In this document: piece by piece, positions 8,684-17,269 of the stretch | Layout: every line of letters begins with the position of its first letter | Numbering within the stretch: position 1 is the first letter of the stretch | Source: Microbacterium esteraromaticum | GTDB taxonomy: Bacteria; Actinomycetota; Actinomycetes; Actinomycetales; Microbacteriaceae | NCBI RefSeq assembly: GCF_900163815.1 | Contig: NZ_FUKO01000012.1 | Coordinates: forward strand, 178,248 to 242,247 | Reading direction: 5' to 3' | Length of the DNA: 64,000 bases | Made by a program: the position numbers and the translations under genes | Notes under the pieces: model-generated | The model's database searches: none | Seen by the model: the letters and a program-made list of their open reading frames with translations, nothing else | Told to the model about the DNA's origin: nothing

Positions 8684-9058
8684 TCAGATCAGCCGGCCGA
8701 GCCACAGGCCGAGGCCCGCGACGATGACGGCGACGGCGAGCATCCCGAACGAGTTCGCAATGGCCAGCCAGATGCGTCGTTCCTGCAGAAGTCGCAGCGT
8801 CTGGAAGCTGGTCGTGCTGAACGCCGTGAATCCACCGACCATTCCCACTCCGGCGTAGAGTCCGAGCTGCTCTGGCAGGATGTGCCCCGCGGTCAGCCCG
8901 GTGATGAGCCCGAGCAGGAAGGCGCCGATGACGTTGATGACGAACATCGCCACCGGGTAGTTCGTGCGAATGCGGCGATGCACGAACCCGTTCACTGCGA
9001 GACGCAGCGCGGCGCCGACCCCACCGGCCAGCGCGACCAGGAGCGTGCCGAGTATCAT
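8684..9058 (-). CDS. crcB: Fluoride channel subunit CrcB (second of pair)
   Basis: Small four-helix membrane protein (124 residues) of the Fluc/CrcB family that exports fluoride. It shows the family signature GGVGAALRL at the start, FVINVIGAFLLG, the fluoride-lining GGFTAFSTTSFQT motif, and four hydrophobic helices. Start and upstream stop overlap as ATGA (9055-9058), so it is translationally coupled to the first crcB. Two unlike CrcB paralogs in tandem normally assemble as an antiparallel heterodimer. No crcB-type fluoride riboswitch was recognised ahead of the pair. Confidence 0.93.
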   Translation of the reverse strand: MILGTLLVALAGGVGAALRLAVNGFVHRRIRTNYPVAMFVINVIGAFLLGLITGLTAGHILPEQLGLYAGVGMVGGFTAFSTTSFQTLRLLQERRIWLAIANSFGMLAVAVIVAGLGLWLGRLI

Positions 9059-9645
9059 CGCTCCGCCCGTCCACGCCGCCGCAGGATGCGGTGCCAGGAC
9101 TTCACGCTCATGATCCCCAGCCAGACGGCCCCGGCCCCGGCGATGAGAGTCCCCACCGCGTAGCCCACGCCCAGCAGCACATGATGGTTCTCCGCCACGG
9201 TGACCACGTCCACGGCGAGTTGGGCATAACTGGTGAGCGCGCCCAGGAATCCGACGGCCACAAGCAGTCGAGCGAAGCGCGTGCGCCTCGTCTCCGGGCG
9301 TTCGGCCAGCGCCTGCAGGAACGCGCCGAGCAGAAACGGGCCGAGAATGTTTACGATGACGGTGCCGAAGGAGAGCGTCTCCCAGATGGGCGTGGCCTGG
9401 GCGATCATGAAGCGTGCGCCTGCCCCCAGCGCGCCGCCGAGTGCGGCGACCACGAGATAGCGGGGCCGCACACGCACGATCACGGGCACGCCGGTGATCG
9501 TGCGCGCCACCTCGATGTCGCTGTTCATCGGCAGCTGTGCGCGTGGACGACGTCGCCACCGCACGAGGTACCACGGTCGTCCAGAGCGCGCGGCCCTCAG
9601 CTTCACCGACGCCCGTCTCAGTCGGCCATGAGATGAATCCGGCAC
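9055..9645 (-). CDS. crcB: Fluoride channel subunit CrcB (first of pair)
   Basis: CrcB family membrane protein, 196 residues from the GTG at 9645. Family motifs: GGALGAGARFMI, VIVNILGPFLLGA and VGFLGALTSYAQLA. In the last, the usual G-x-T-T-F-S is altered to G-A-L-T-S-Y, suggesting divergence from its partner. The first 40 residues are arginine-rich (RWRRRPR), unusual for this family. The GTG at 9645 has GGAGA 7 nt upstream. The ATG at 9528 would give a standard-length 157-residue protein but lacks a ribosome binding site, so the start is uncertain. Confidence 0.88.
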   Translation of the reverse strand: MPDSSHGRLRRASVKLRAARSGRPWYLVRWRRRPRAQLPMNSDIEVARTITGVPVIVRVRPRYLVVAALGGALGAGARFMIAQATPIWETLSFGTVIVNILGPFLLGAFLQALAERPETRRTRFARLLVAVGFLGALTSYAQLAVDVVTVAENHHVLLGVGYAVGTLIAGAGAVWLGIMSVKSWHRILRRRGRAER

Positions 9646-9728
9646 GACGTTCTCTCCACTCGATTGGCTGCCGCTCCTATGCTAATTGCTGGGCGGTCGC
9701 GGACATCTCCACGGTGCGTGGTTACCCG

Positions 9729-9757
9729 TTGTGCCGCGAGTCTGGCGGGCGTAGCTT
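9729..9757 (+). promoter_or_regulatory. Predicted sigma-A-type promoter of the cupin gene
   Basis: TTGTGC at 9729-9734, a 17-bp spacer, and TAGCTT at 9752-9757. The predicted transcription start would fall at or next to the ATG (9765), giving a leaderless mRNA. Confidence 0.6.
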
Positions 9758-9764
9758 CGACCGC

Positions 9765-10109
9765 ATGAACAACGATCCGGTCACGACAAACCCCGACCTC
9801 TACCAGGTCCTCTTCGAAAACGATCGGGTCCGGGTGCTCGAGTACCGGGATGAGCCCGGAACGCAGTCCGTCCCGCATGCCCACCCCGACAGCGTGATGA
9901 TCACGCTGAGCAACTTCCGTCGCCGACTGACCGCCGGAGACCGTCAGGCAGACGTCGAGCTGCAGGCGGGCCAGGCTCGCTGGCTCGAAGCGCAGACCCA
10001 CAGCGGACACAACACGGGTGCGACCGACACGCACGTCATCTTCGTCGAGCTCAAAGAACCGGCGCCCGGTGGAGATCCCGCTGCCCTGGGTCCCGCGGCA
10101 ACGCCCTGA
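9765..10109 (+). CDS. Small cupin-domain protein
   Basis: A 114-residue single-domain cupin. Motif 1 appears as PHAHPDSVMITLSNFRRRL and motif 2 around HSGHNTGATDTHVIFVELK, so histidines for metal binding are present. The N-terminus (NPDLYQVLFENDRVRVLEYR) matches a small-cupin group found widely in actinobacteria and often annotated only as cytoplasmic or cupin protein. Substrate unknown. Start ATG 9765 is supported by the promoter 7 nt upstream. Convergent with a coding remnant and a second cupin. Confidence 0.85.
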   Translation: MNNDPVTTNPDLYQVLFENDRVRVLEYRDEPGTQSVPHAHPDSVMITLSNFRRRLTAGDRQADVELQAGQARWLEAQTHSGHNTGATDTHVIFVELKEPAPGGDPAALGPAATP

Positions 10110-10114
10110 CGTCG

Positions 10115-10198
10115 CTAGTCGTCGCTGTCGGCGAGGCTCGCGTAGACCACGATGTTGTCCAGGTGCGACCCGGCGGTGTTCTCGTAGACGCTGCCGTA
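10115..10198 (-). pseudogene. 3' remnant of an unidentified coding sequence
   Basis: On the minus strand an open frame ends in TAG (10115-10117) and reads YGSVYENTAGSHLDN then IVVYASLADSDD. From the GGC codon onward essentially every codon ends in G or C (26 of 26 by eye), the signature of a real gene in this genome. There is no start codon. Upstream the frame loses codon bias (10199-10228) and merges in frame, past a TGA, with the cupin at 10229-10561. Best read as the tail of a deleted gene; the alternative is stop-codon readthrough of that cupin. The parent gene is not recognised. Confidence 0.45.
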
Positions 10199-10228
10199 TT
10201 GATCAAACGCAGGGCAGTGCAGAACGAC

Positions 10229-10561
10229 TCAGAGTCGCTTCGCAACCGTCAGCAGCACGACCGAGTCCTCGACTGCTTCGAGCGCGTGAGGGGAATCGGG
10301 GATGAACAGGAGATCTCCCGGCGAACCATTCCAGTTCACGTCGCCGCTGACGAGAGTCACCCGTCCGACGAGCACCTGAACAGTCGCTTCGCCCGGATTC
10401 TCATGTTCCTGGAGTTCAGAGCCAGCGCGCAGCGCGATCATCGTCTGCCGCAGCGCGTGCTCATGGCCACCGTAAACGGTGCGGCCGCTGCGCCCGCTCG
10501 ATGCGTCTTTCGCGATCTGCAACTGGTGGCGCATCAGCGCCGTCAGAGAAACCTTCTGCAT
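10229..10561 (-). CDS. Cupin-domain protein
   Basis: A 110-residue single-domain cupin: N-terminal helix (SLTALMRHQLQIAKDASSGR), then a barrel with HEHALRQTMIALRAGSELQEHENPGEA split across two metal-site histidine stretches, VQVLVGRVTLV, and PDSPHALEAVEDSVVLL as motif 2. It resembles short cupins used as metal- or ligand-sensing proteins; the true role is unknown. Start ATG 10561 has AAGAGG a few bases upstream. The TGA stop is followed in frame by 37 open codons (see the remnant entry). Confidence 0.85.
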   Translation of the reverse strand: MQKVSLTALMRHQLQIAKDASSGRSGRTVYGGHEHALRQTMIALRAGSELQEHENPGEATVQVLVGRVTLVSGDVNWNGSPGDLLFIPDSPHALEAVEDSVVLLTVAKRL

Positions 10562-10680
10562 GGGACCTCTTCCCTCTGAGATGAGCACGTCGGCAGATCT
10601 TCTCATCGGCTGCGCGATGGGAACTGCCGACCACGATGCCACATCGAGGTGATCGCGTTGGTTTGACAGCGATCCTACGG

Positions 10681-10753
10681 TGGGCCCTGCCGGGATCGAA
10701 CCGACGACATCCACGGTGTAAACGTGGCGCTCTACCAGCTGAGCTAAAGGCCC
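10681..10753 (-). tRNA. tRNA-Val (TAC)
   Basis: A cloverleaf can be folded on the minus strand: acceptor GGGCCTT with AGGGCCC, D-arm AGCTCAGCTGGTAGAGCG, anticodon stem CCACG/CGTGG around the loop TTTACAC (anticodon TAC), and TPsiC arm GTCGGTTCGATCCCGGC. The CCA end is not encoded. Confidence 0.96.
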
Positions 10754-10819
10754 TGACCAACTCATTCTAAGGGGGCACGGATTGCGGCATCCGACACCGG
10801 AACGGATATAGGCTGAACA

Positions 10820-10836
10820 CAGTACGCGTTGTACTG
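10820..10836. promoter_or_regulatory. Inverted repeat in the aceE promoter region (candidate operator)
   Basis: CAGTAC-5 nt-GTACTG, a perfect 6+6 bp inverted repeat. It begins a few bases after a TATAGGCT element that could be the -10 box of aceE, so it would sit over the start of the transcript. The binding protein is unknown. Confidence 0.45.
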
Positions 10837-10907
10837 AGCCGACAAGGCCGAGACGCGCACCACCCCGTTTCATTGGCACGATCTGCCAGCTTGACGAAAG
10901 GCTCCAC

Positions 10908-13634
10908 GTGACCGTCCACGATCAGGATCCATACTCTCAGGGTCCCCTTGACAGTGATCCGGAAGAGACCGGCGAGTGGCAGCAGTCGCTCGATGAGCTT
11001 GTCGATGCCAAGGGCCACGGCCGCGGGCGTGAGATCATGCTCAGTCTGCTCAAGCGCTCCAAAGAGCTGCACCTCGGTGTGCCGATGGTGCCGACGACCG
11101 ACTACATCAACACGATCGCCTCGGAGAATGAGCCTGACTTCCCCGGCGAAGAAGACGTCGAGCGCCGCTACCGCTCCTGGATCCGCTGGAACGCCGCGAT
11201 CACCGTGCACCGCGCACAGCGTCCCGGCATCGGCGTCGGCGGACACATCTCGACCTACGCGTCATCCGCATCGCTGTACGAAGTCGGCTTCAACCACTTC
11301 TTCCGCGGGCATGACAACCCCGGCGGGGCCGACCAGATCTTCATCCAGGGCCACGCCTCCCCCGGCATCTACGCTCGCTCCTTCCTCGAAGGTCGCCTCA
11401 GCGAGGACGACCTGAACGGGTTCCGCCAGGAGAAGTCTCGGGCGCCGCACGCCATTCCGTCGTACCCGCACCCGCACCTGATGCCGGAGTACTGGCAGTT
11501 CCCCACCGTGTCGATGGGCCTCGGCCCGATCAACGCGATCTACCAGGCCATGTCGAACCGGTACCTCGAGAACCGCGGCATCAAGGACACCTCCGCGTCT
11601 CACGTCTGGGCTTTCCTGGGTGATGGCGAGATGGACGAGATCGAGAGCCGCGGACAGCTGCAGGTGGCAGCGAACGAGGGCCTCGACAACCTCACCTTCG
11701 TCATCAACTGCAACCTGCAGCGTCTTGACGGTCCGGTGCGAGGCAACGGCAAGATCATCCAGGAGCTGGAGTCGTTCTTCCGCGGCGCCGGCTGGAACGT
11801 CATCAAGGTCGTCTGGGGCCGCGAATGGGATGACCTGCTCGCCCGCGACACCGAGGGCGCGCTGCTGAACATCATGAACTCCACGCCGGACGGCGACTAC
11901 CAGACCTACAAGGCCGAGTCGGGTGCCTACGTGCGCGAGCACTTCTTCGGCAAGGACGAACGTGCCGCAGCGCTGGTCAAGGATCTCTCGGACGACGAGG
12001 TCTGGCAGCTGCGCCGCGGTGGCCACGACTACCGCAAGGTGTACGCCGCGTACAAGGCCGCACTCGAGCACAAGGGCCAGCCCACTGTCATCCTCGCGAA
12101 GACCGTCAAGGGCTACGGCCTCGGTCCGCACTTCGAGGGCCGCAACGCGACCCACCAGATGAAGAAGATGACGCTGGAGAACCTGAAGACCTTCCGCGAC
12201 ACGATGCACATCCCGATCACGGATGCGCAGCTCGAAGAGAACCCGTACCTGCCGCCGTATTACAACCCCGGTCCGCAGGACGAGACGATCCAGTACATGC
12301 TCGAGCGCCGCAAGAACCTGGGCGGATTCCTGCCCGAGCGACGCGTCACGCATGTGCCGATCACACTGCCGGATGACAAGACCTACGCGCTGCCCAAGAA
12401 GGGGTCCGGCACGCAGGAGATCGCCACGACCATGGCGTTCGTCCGGCTGCTGAAGGATCTGCTGCGCGCCAAGGACTTCGGCAACCGCATCGTGCCGATC
12501 ATCCCCGATGAGGCACGCACCTTCGGCATCGACGCGTACTTCCCGACGGCGAAGATCTACAACCCGAACGGGCAGCACTACACGTCGGTCGACCGTGAGC
12601 TGCTTCTGGCGTACAAGGAGAGCCCGCAGGGGCAGATCATGCACGTCGGCATCAACGAGGCCGGTGCCGTCGCTGCGTTCACTGCGGCGGGAACGTCGTA
12701 CTCCACGCACGGCGAGCCACTGATCCCGATCTACATCTTCTACTCGATGTTCGGCTTCCAGCGCACCGGTGACGGTCAGTGGGCCGCCGGCGACCAGATG
12801 GCGCGCGGATTCATCATCGGCGCCACCGCGGGCCGCACCACGCTCACCGGTGAAGGACTGCAGCACGCCGACGGCCACTCGCCGCTGCTGGCCTCCACCA
12901 ACCCCGCCACCGTGTCGTACGACCCGGCCTACGGCTACGAGATCGCGCACATCGTGCGCTCGGGCCTCGACCGCATGTACGGCGGCAATCACCCCGACCC
13001 GAACGTGATGTACTACATCACTGTCTACAACGAGCCGATGGTCCACCCGGCCGAACCCGATGATGTCGACGTCGACGGCATCATCCGCGGCATCCACCGC
13101 ATCGCGGTCGGCGATGGCGAAGGCCCGCGCACCCAGCTGTTCGGCTCGGGCGTCGGAGTGCCGTGGGTTCTCGAAGCCCAGCAGCTTCTCAAGCAGGACT
13201 GGGGCGTTGTCGCCGACGTCTGGTCGGTGACGTCGTGGAACGAGCTGCGCCGCGACGGCCTGGCCGTCGACGAGCACAACTTCCTGCACCCCGAGGAAGA
13301 GCCCCGCACTGCGTACCTGACGCAGAAGCTGCAGGGGGCCGACGGACCGGTTGTCGCCGTCAGCGACTTCATGCACGCCGTGCAGGATCAGATCCGTCCG
13401 TGGGTGCCGCAGCGGTTCTACACGCTCGGCGCCGACGACTTCGGCTTCTCCGACACCCGCGCCGCTGCTCGTCGGTTCTTCAAGATCGACGGCCCGTCCA
13501 TCGTCGTCCGCGCGCTGCAGGCGCTCGCCGAAGAGGGGAAGGTGGACCGTGCGCTCGTCGGACAGGCGATCCAGAAGTACAGCCTGTTCGATGTCAACGC
13601 CGGCACCAGCGGAAACGCAGGCGGCGAGAGCTGA
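10908..13634 (+). CDS. aceE: Pyruvate dehydrogenase E1 component, homodimeric type
   Basis: Thiamine-diphosphate-dependent decarboxylation of pyruvate and reductive acetylation of E2 lipoyl groups, feeding acetyl-CoA to the TCA cycle and fatty acid synthesis. 908 residues, the normal size for the alpha2 type. The ThDP motif is [15 protein letters not shown] (GDGE) continuing to [14 protein letters not shown]. Other hallmarks are [20 protein letters not shown], the E1 loop HQMKKM and the central [17 protein letters not shown] 10908 is preceded by GAAAGG. E2 and E3 genes are not in the window. The fatty-acid regulator begins 4 bp after its stop, so the two may be cotranscribed. Confidence 0.97.
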   Translation: MTVHDQDPYSQGPLDSDPEETGEWQQSLDELVDAKGHGRGREIMLSLLKRSKELHLGVPMVPTTDYINTIASENEPDFPGEEDVERRYRSWIRWNAAITVHRAQRPGIGVGGHISTYASSASLYEVGFNHFFRGHDNPGGADQIFIQGHASPGIYARSFLEGRLSEDDLNGFRQEKSRAPHAIPSYPHPHLMPEYWQFPTVSMGLGPINAIYQAMSNRYLENRGIKDTSASHVWAFLGDGEMDEIESRGQLQVAANEGLDNLTFVINCNLQRLDGPVRGNGKIIQELESFFRGAGWNVIKVVWGREWDDLLARDTEGALLNIMNSTPDGDYQTYKAESGAYVREHFFGKDERAAALVKDLSDDEVWQLRRGGHDYRKVYAAYKAALEHKGQPTVILAKTVKGYGLGPHFEGRNATHQMKKMTLENLKTFRDTMHIPITDAQLEENPYLPPYYNPGPQDETIQYMLERRKNLGGFLPERRVTHVPITLPDDKTYALPKKGSGTQEIATTMAFVRLLKDLLRAKDFGNRIVPIIPDEARTFGIDAYFPTAKIYNPNGQHYTSVDRELLLAYKESPQGQIMHVGINEAGAVAAFTAAGTSYSTHGEPLIPIYIFYSMFGFQRTGDGQWAAGDQMARGFIIGATAGRTTLTGEGLQHADGHSPLLASTNPATVSYDPAYGYEIAHIVRSGLDRMYGGNHPDPNVMYYITVYNEPMVHPAEPDDVDVDGIIRGIHRIAVGDGEGPRTQLFGSGVGVPWVLEAQQLLKQDWGVVADVWSVTSWNELRRDGLAVDEHNFLHPEEEPRTAYLTQKLQGADGPVVAVSDFMHAVQDQIRPWVPQRFYTLGADDFGFSDTRAAARRFFKIDGPSIVVRALQALAEEGKVDRALVGQAIQKYSLFDVNAGTSGNAGGES

Positions 13635-13638
13635 GCCT

Positions 13639-14853
13639 GTGACCGGATCCTCCCCGCAGGCCACCGACAAGGCCGCGACTCTCACCTGGCTGCGCCGGAT
13701 CTCCGGTGATATCGCCACGGTGACGATCAAGCGGCTGGAAGACACCCTGCCGTGGTACGCCGATATGCCACCGGCTCGACGCTCTGCCGTCGGGCTGGTG
13801 GCGCAGGCGGGCATCACCTCGTTCATCCAGTGGTACGAGGATCCGACATCGACGCCGTGGATCGCGGCGGATATCTTCGCCGCCGCGCCCCGCGAGCTGC
13901 TGCGCAGCGTCAGTCTGCAGCAGACCCTGCAGCTGATCCGGGTGACGGTCGAAGTCACCGAGGAACGCGTCGCCGGGCGCGACACTGACCTCCGCGAAGC
14001 GATCCTGCTGTATTCCCGCGATGTCGCGTTCGCATCCGCGGATGTGTACGCGCGGGCTGCCGAGGCCCGAGGGCTGTGGGATGCCAGGCTCGAAGCACTC
14101 GTGGTCGACTCCATCCTCACCGGAGAGGCCGACGAGGAGCTCCCCAGTCGAATCGCCGCGCTCGGCTGGCACGGCCACGGCGAGGTCAGCGTCGTGGTCG
14201 GTACGACTCCCCCGCAGTTCGACGTGGATCTGGTGCGGCGCACAGCGCGGCGCCTGTCGGTGGATGTGCTGATCGGCGTGCAGGGCTCCCGCCTGGTGCT
14301 CGTCGTCGGTCGGGCGCGCATCGCCGGCAAGGAGGCAGAGGAAGACGAACTGTCGTTCGGCGAGATCGCCGAACGCCTGGAGCCGTCCTTCGGACCGGGC
14401 TACGTCGTCATCGGCCCACCGGTCGCCGCACTCGTGGATGCCGGACAGAGCGCTCGCGCAGCCCTCGCGGGGTTCGCGGTGGCTCGCGCGTGGCGCAGTG
14501 CACCTCGTCCTGTCGAAGCCGATGATCTTCTGCCTGAGCGCGCACTCGCCGGTGATGTGCTCGCCAAGCAGACGCTGATCGAGCGGATCTTCCGTCCGCT
14601 GCAGGCGCATTCTCCCGACCTGGTGACGACACTGTGGAGCTACCTCGACAACGGCCGATCGCTGGAGGCGACGGCGCGTGAGCTCTTCGTGCACCCCAAC
14701 ACGGTCCGTTATCGCCTCAAGCGCGTCAGTGAAGTCATCGGCTGGGACGCCACTGGCCCTCGCGAAGCGCTCATTCTGCAGACTGCCCTCATTCTGGGGT
14801 CGATCGGTTCGACCGAAGCCGCGCGTCGGCGCCCGACCGCTCGCCGTCGCTGA
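13639..14853 (+). CDS. fasR: PucR-type helix-turn-helix regulator, FasR-like regulator of fatty acid synthesis
   Basis: A 404-residue regulator: an N-terminal helical domain (TWLRRISGDIATVTIKRLED), a central GGDEF-like CdaR/PucR sensor region, and a C-terminal PucR HTH seen as YLDNGRSLEATARELFVHPN then TVRYRLKRVSEVIG. In Streptomyces coelicolor the PucR-type FasR lies just upstream of fabD-fabH-acpP-fabF and activates it. The same order here supports the same role (established context, inferred function). GTG 13639 starts 4 bp after aceE. A perfect 14-bp palindrome between this gene and fabD is a candidate binding site. Confidence 0.87.
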   Translation: MTGSSPQATDKAATLTWLRRISGDIATVTIKRLEDTLPWYADMPPARRSAVGLVAQAGITSFIQWYEDPTSTPWIAADIFAAAPRELLRSVSLQQTLQLIRVTVEVTEERVAGRDTDLREAILLYSRDVAFASADVYARAAEARGLWDARLEALVVDSILTGEADEELPSRIAALGWHGHGEVSVVVGTTPPQFDVDLVRRTARRLSVDVLIGVQGSRLVLVVGRARIAGKEAEEDELSFGEIAERLEPSFGPGYVVIGPPVAALVDAGQSARAALAGFAVARAWRSAPRPVEADDLLPERALAGDVLAKQTLIERIFRPLQAHSPDLVTTLWSYLDNGRSLEATARELFVHPNTVRYRLKRVSEVIGWDATGPREALILQTALILGSIGSTEAARRRPTARRR

Positions 14854-14891
14854 CGCCTTCCCCGGGCGAAGTCTGTACGCCACGCACAAGC

Positions 14892-14905
14892 AGAATCGCG
14901 ATTCT
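14892..14905. promoter_or_regulatory. Perfect 14-bp palindrome upstream of fabD (candidate FasR operator)
   Basis: AGAATCGCGATTCT, a dyad with no loop and therefore unlikely to be a terminator. It lies in the 101-bp gap between the FasR-like regulator and fabD, about 50 bp ahead of the fabD start. Confidence 0.5.
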
Positions 14906-14954
14906 TGTGATGGATCATCCACCAGTTGACGGGAATCGTTGGCAGACTGGGGAG

Positions 14955-15875
14955 GTGATTGTCGTCGCCTGCCCTGGACAGGGCTCCCAGACCCCCGGCT
15001 TCCTCGCCCCGTGGCTCGAGCTGGAGGGTGTTCCCGAACAGCTCGCCGCATACTCCGACGCCGCGCAGGTCGATCTCGTCGCGCATGGCACCACGTCGGA
15101 TGCCGACACGATCCGCGATACGCGCATCGCGCAGCCGCTGATCGTCGCCGCATCCCTCATTGCCGCGCAGGCGCTCACCGCTCGGGCGGATCGTTGCGCC
15201 GACGGCGTGGCCGGACATTCGGTCGGGGAACTCGCCGCACTGGCCGAAGCCGGCGTGCTGACTGCCGTCGACGCGATGCGCCTGGTCGGCATCCGCGGCC
15301 GCGCCATGGCGGATGCCGCAAACCAGACGCCTACCGGCATGAGCGCGGTGCTCCGCGGTGACGCCGATGAGGTGCTGGCGCTGCTGGCCGAACTCGACCT
15401 GACACCGGCGAACTACAACGTCGCCGGACAGATCGTCGCCGCAGGCGCTCTTGACGGGCTGACGCAGCTCGCCGAGCGCGCGCCGCGAGGAGTTCGAGTG
15501 ATGCCCCTGCAGGTTGCCGGCGCCTTCCACACCTCGTACATGGCATCCGCGGTGGGCACGCTGCGCACCGCTGTCGATGGCGTCGCGGCGGCCGACCCGA
15601 GCATCACCCTCTGGTCGAACCGCGATGGGGCAGTCGTCACGGACGGCCAGGACGCGCTCGACCGGATCGTCAGCCAGGTGTCCTCTCCCGTCCGCTGGGA
15701 TCTCTGCATGGACGCATTCACCGCCGCGGGCATCACCGGTTTCATCGAAGTCGCGCCTGCCGGTGCGCTCGTCGGACTCGCCAAGCGCGGGCTGGACGGC
15801 ATCCCGAACGTGGCCGTCAAGTCCCCCGAAGATCTCGATGCGGCCGCCGCGCTGCTGAACGGAGCAGCCGCATGA
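14955..15875 (+). CDS. fabD: Malonyl-CoA:ACP transacylase
   Basis: Transfers malonyl from CoA to ACP for fatty acid elongation. 306 residues from GTG 14955, which gives the family start VIVVACPGQGSQTPGFL. An upstream GTG at 14907 would add 16 residues without homology. Catalytic serine in VAGHSVGELAALA (S89), oxyanion-loop GQGSQ, and active-site histidine in GAFHTSYM. First gene of fabD-fabH-acpP-fabF; its stop overlaps the fabH start (ATGA). The start is preceded directly by GGGGAG without normal spacing. Confidence 0.95.
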   Translation: MIVVACPGQGSQTPGFLAPWLELEGVPEQLAAYSDAAQVDLVAHGTTSDADTIRDTRIAQPLIVAASLIAAQALTARADRCADGVAGHSVGELAALAEAGVLTAVDAMRLVGIRGRAMADAANQTPTGMSAVLRGDADEVLALLAELDLTPANYNVAGQIVAAGALDGLTQLAERAPRGVRVMPLQVAGAFHTSYMASAVGTLRTAVDGVAAADPSITLWSNRDGAVVTDGQDALDRIVSQVSSPVRWDLCMDAFTAAGITGFIEVAPAGALVGLAKRGLDGIPNVAVKSPEDLDAAAALLNGAAA

Positions 15876-16870
15876 TCACGCTCAAGCAGTCGACCGGACC
15901 CGCCTTCACCCGCATCTACTCCGTCGGCGCCGCCCGCGGCGAGAACGCGGTCCCCAATGACGATCTGGTGGGGCCGATCGACTCCAGCGACGAGTGGATC
16001 CGCCAGCGCACGGGCATCATCACGCGCATGCGCGCGCTGCCGGGCACGAATGCGATCGATCTGTCGGCAGATGCCGCCGCAGAAGCCGTCGAGCGCTCAG
16101 GCGTCGACCCGGCAGACATCGACCTCGTCATCGTCGCCACGATCAGCAATCCGAAGCAGACGCCGTCGGTCGCCGCGATCGTCGCCGACCGAATCGGTGC
16201 GAACCCCGCTGCCGCGTACGACATGAACGCCGCCTGCGCGGGGTACGCCTACGCGATCGCGCAGGCCGACGCGCTGATCCGCACCGGAGGCGCCCACTAC
16301 GCCGTCGTCATCGGAGCCGAGAAGCTCTCCGATGTCGTGGATCCCGCTGACCGCAGCATCTCCTTCCTGCTGGGTGATGGTGCTGGCGCGGTGGTCATCG
16401 GTCCCAGCGAGACCCCGGGCATCTCGCCCACCGTGTGGGGCTCCGACGGGTCGAAGGCAGACCTGGTCGGCATGAACAACACGCTCACCGATTTCCGCGA
16501 CGGTCTCGTCCCGTGGCCGACGCTGCGCCAGGAAGGCCCGAGCGTGTACCGCTGGGCCGTCTGGGAGATGGCGAAGGTCGCTCGGCAGGCGCTCGACGAG
16601 GCCGGCATCGAGGCATCGGATCTTGCCGCATTCATCCCGCACCAGGCGAACCTGCGGATCGTCGAGCAGTTCGCCAAGCAGCTGAAGCTGCCGGAGACCA
16701 CCGTCATCGCCCGCGACATCGAGACGACGGGCAACACGTCCGCGGCCTCCATTCCGCTCGCCACGCACCGTCTGCTCGAAGAGCATCCCGAACTCAGCGG
16801 TGGTCTGGCGCTGCAGATCGGCTTCGGCGCCGGACTCGTCTTCGGCGCGCAGGTGGTCGTGCTGCCCTGA
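15872..16870 (+). CDS. fabH: Beta-ketoacyl-ACP synthase III
   Basis: Condenses an acyl-CoA primer with malonyl-ACP to begin fatty acid synthesis. In actinobacteria, branched primers are favoured. 332 residues with the catalytic triad Cys122 (AACAGYAYA), His257 (IPHQANLRI) and Asn288 (TGNTSAASIP). The glycine loop LQIGFGAGLVFGA closes the fold. Starts inside the fabD stop (4-bp ATGA overlap), so translation is coupled. The 65-bp gap to acpP holds a good ribosome binding site for acpP. Confidence 0.96.
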   Translation: MITLKQSTGPAFTRIYSVGAARGENAVPNDDLVGPIDSSDEWIRQRTGIITRMRALPGTNAIDLSADAAAEAVERSGVDPADIDLVIVATISNPKQTPSVAAIVADRIGANPAAAYDMNAACAGYAYAIAQADALIRTGGAHYAVVIGAEKLSDVVDPADRSISFLLGDGAGAVVIGPSETPGISPTVWGSDGSKADLVGMNNTLTDFRDGLVPWPTLRQEGPSVYRWAVWEMAKVARQALDEAGIEASDLAAFIPHQANLRIVEQFAKQLKLPETTVIARDIETTGNTSAASIPLATHRLLEEHPELSGGLALQIGFGAGLVFGAQVVVLP

Positions 16871-16935
16871 TCCGGGCCGCATTTTCCCTAGACTGTTCAC
16901 CGGTTCCGTAAACACCCCGAGAAAGAGGAAACACC

Positions 16936-17184
16936 ATGGCTCTCACCAACGACGAGGTCCTCGCTGGCCTTGCTGAACTGGTCACCGACGAGACCGGCAT
17001 CGACGCATCCGAGGTCGCGATGGAGAAGTCGTTCACCGATGACCTCGACATCGACTCCATCTCGATGATGACGATCGTCGTCAACGCCGAGGAGAAGTTC
17101 GGCGTCACGATCCCCGACGACGAGGTCAAGAACCTGAAGACCGTCGCGGACGCCGTCAACTTCATCGTCGCCGGCCAGGAGTAA
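16936..17184 (+). CDS. acpP: Acyl carrier protein
   Basis: Carrier of the growing acyl chain in type II fatty acid synthesis. 82 residues, acidic, four-helix fold. The phosphopantetheine attachment serine is Ser41 in DDLDIDSISMM (DSI where most ACPs have DSL). Strong ribosome binding site AGAAAGAGGAAACACC. Sits between fabH and fabF; a hairpin right after its stop may let acpP be transcribed in excess over fabF. Confidence 0.97.
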   Translation: MALTNDEVLAGLAELVTDETGIDASEVAMEKSFTDDLDIDSISMMTIVVNAEEKFGVTIPDDEVKNLKTVADAVNFIVAGQE

Positions 17185-17192
17185 GCCCCCGC

Positions 17193-17228
17193 GGATGCCA
17201 CCCCCGCAGACTGCGGGGCGTGGCATCC
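17193..17228 (+). terminator. Intra-operon hairpin between acpP and fabF (partial terminator/attenuator)
   Basis: A 16-bp GC-rich stem with one bulged base (17193-17208 with 17212-17228) around a 3-nt loop, 9 bp after the acpP stop, followed by TCCTTCC rather than a clean T-run. Likely attenuates or stabilises the transcript. Confidence 0.6.
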
Positions 17229-17269
17229 TCCTTCCCTGATCGTCTCCCCTTCACGAAGGACCACCCCTC

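Noticed and set aside
9646..9764. Possible fluoride riboswitch ahead of the crcB pair
   Set aside because: The conserved aptamer core of the crcB motif could not be found on the minus strand.
11262..14330. A 1022-codon open frame on the minus strand opposite aceE and the PucR regulator
   Set aside because: It mirrors the codon pattern of the plus-strand genes. Long antisense frames are routine at this GC content, and no family motif is present in it.
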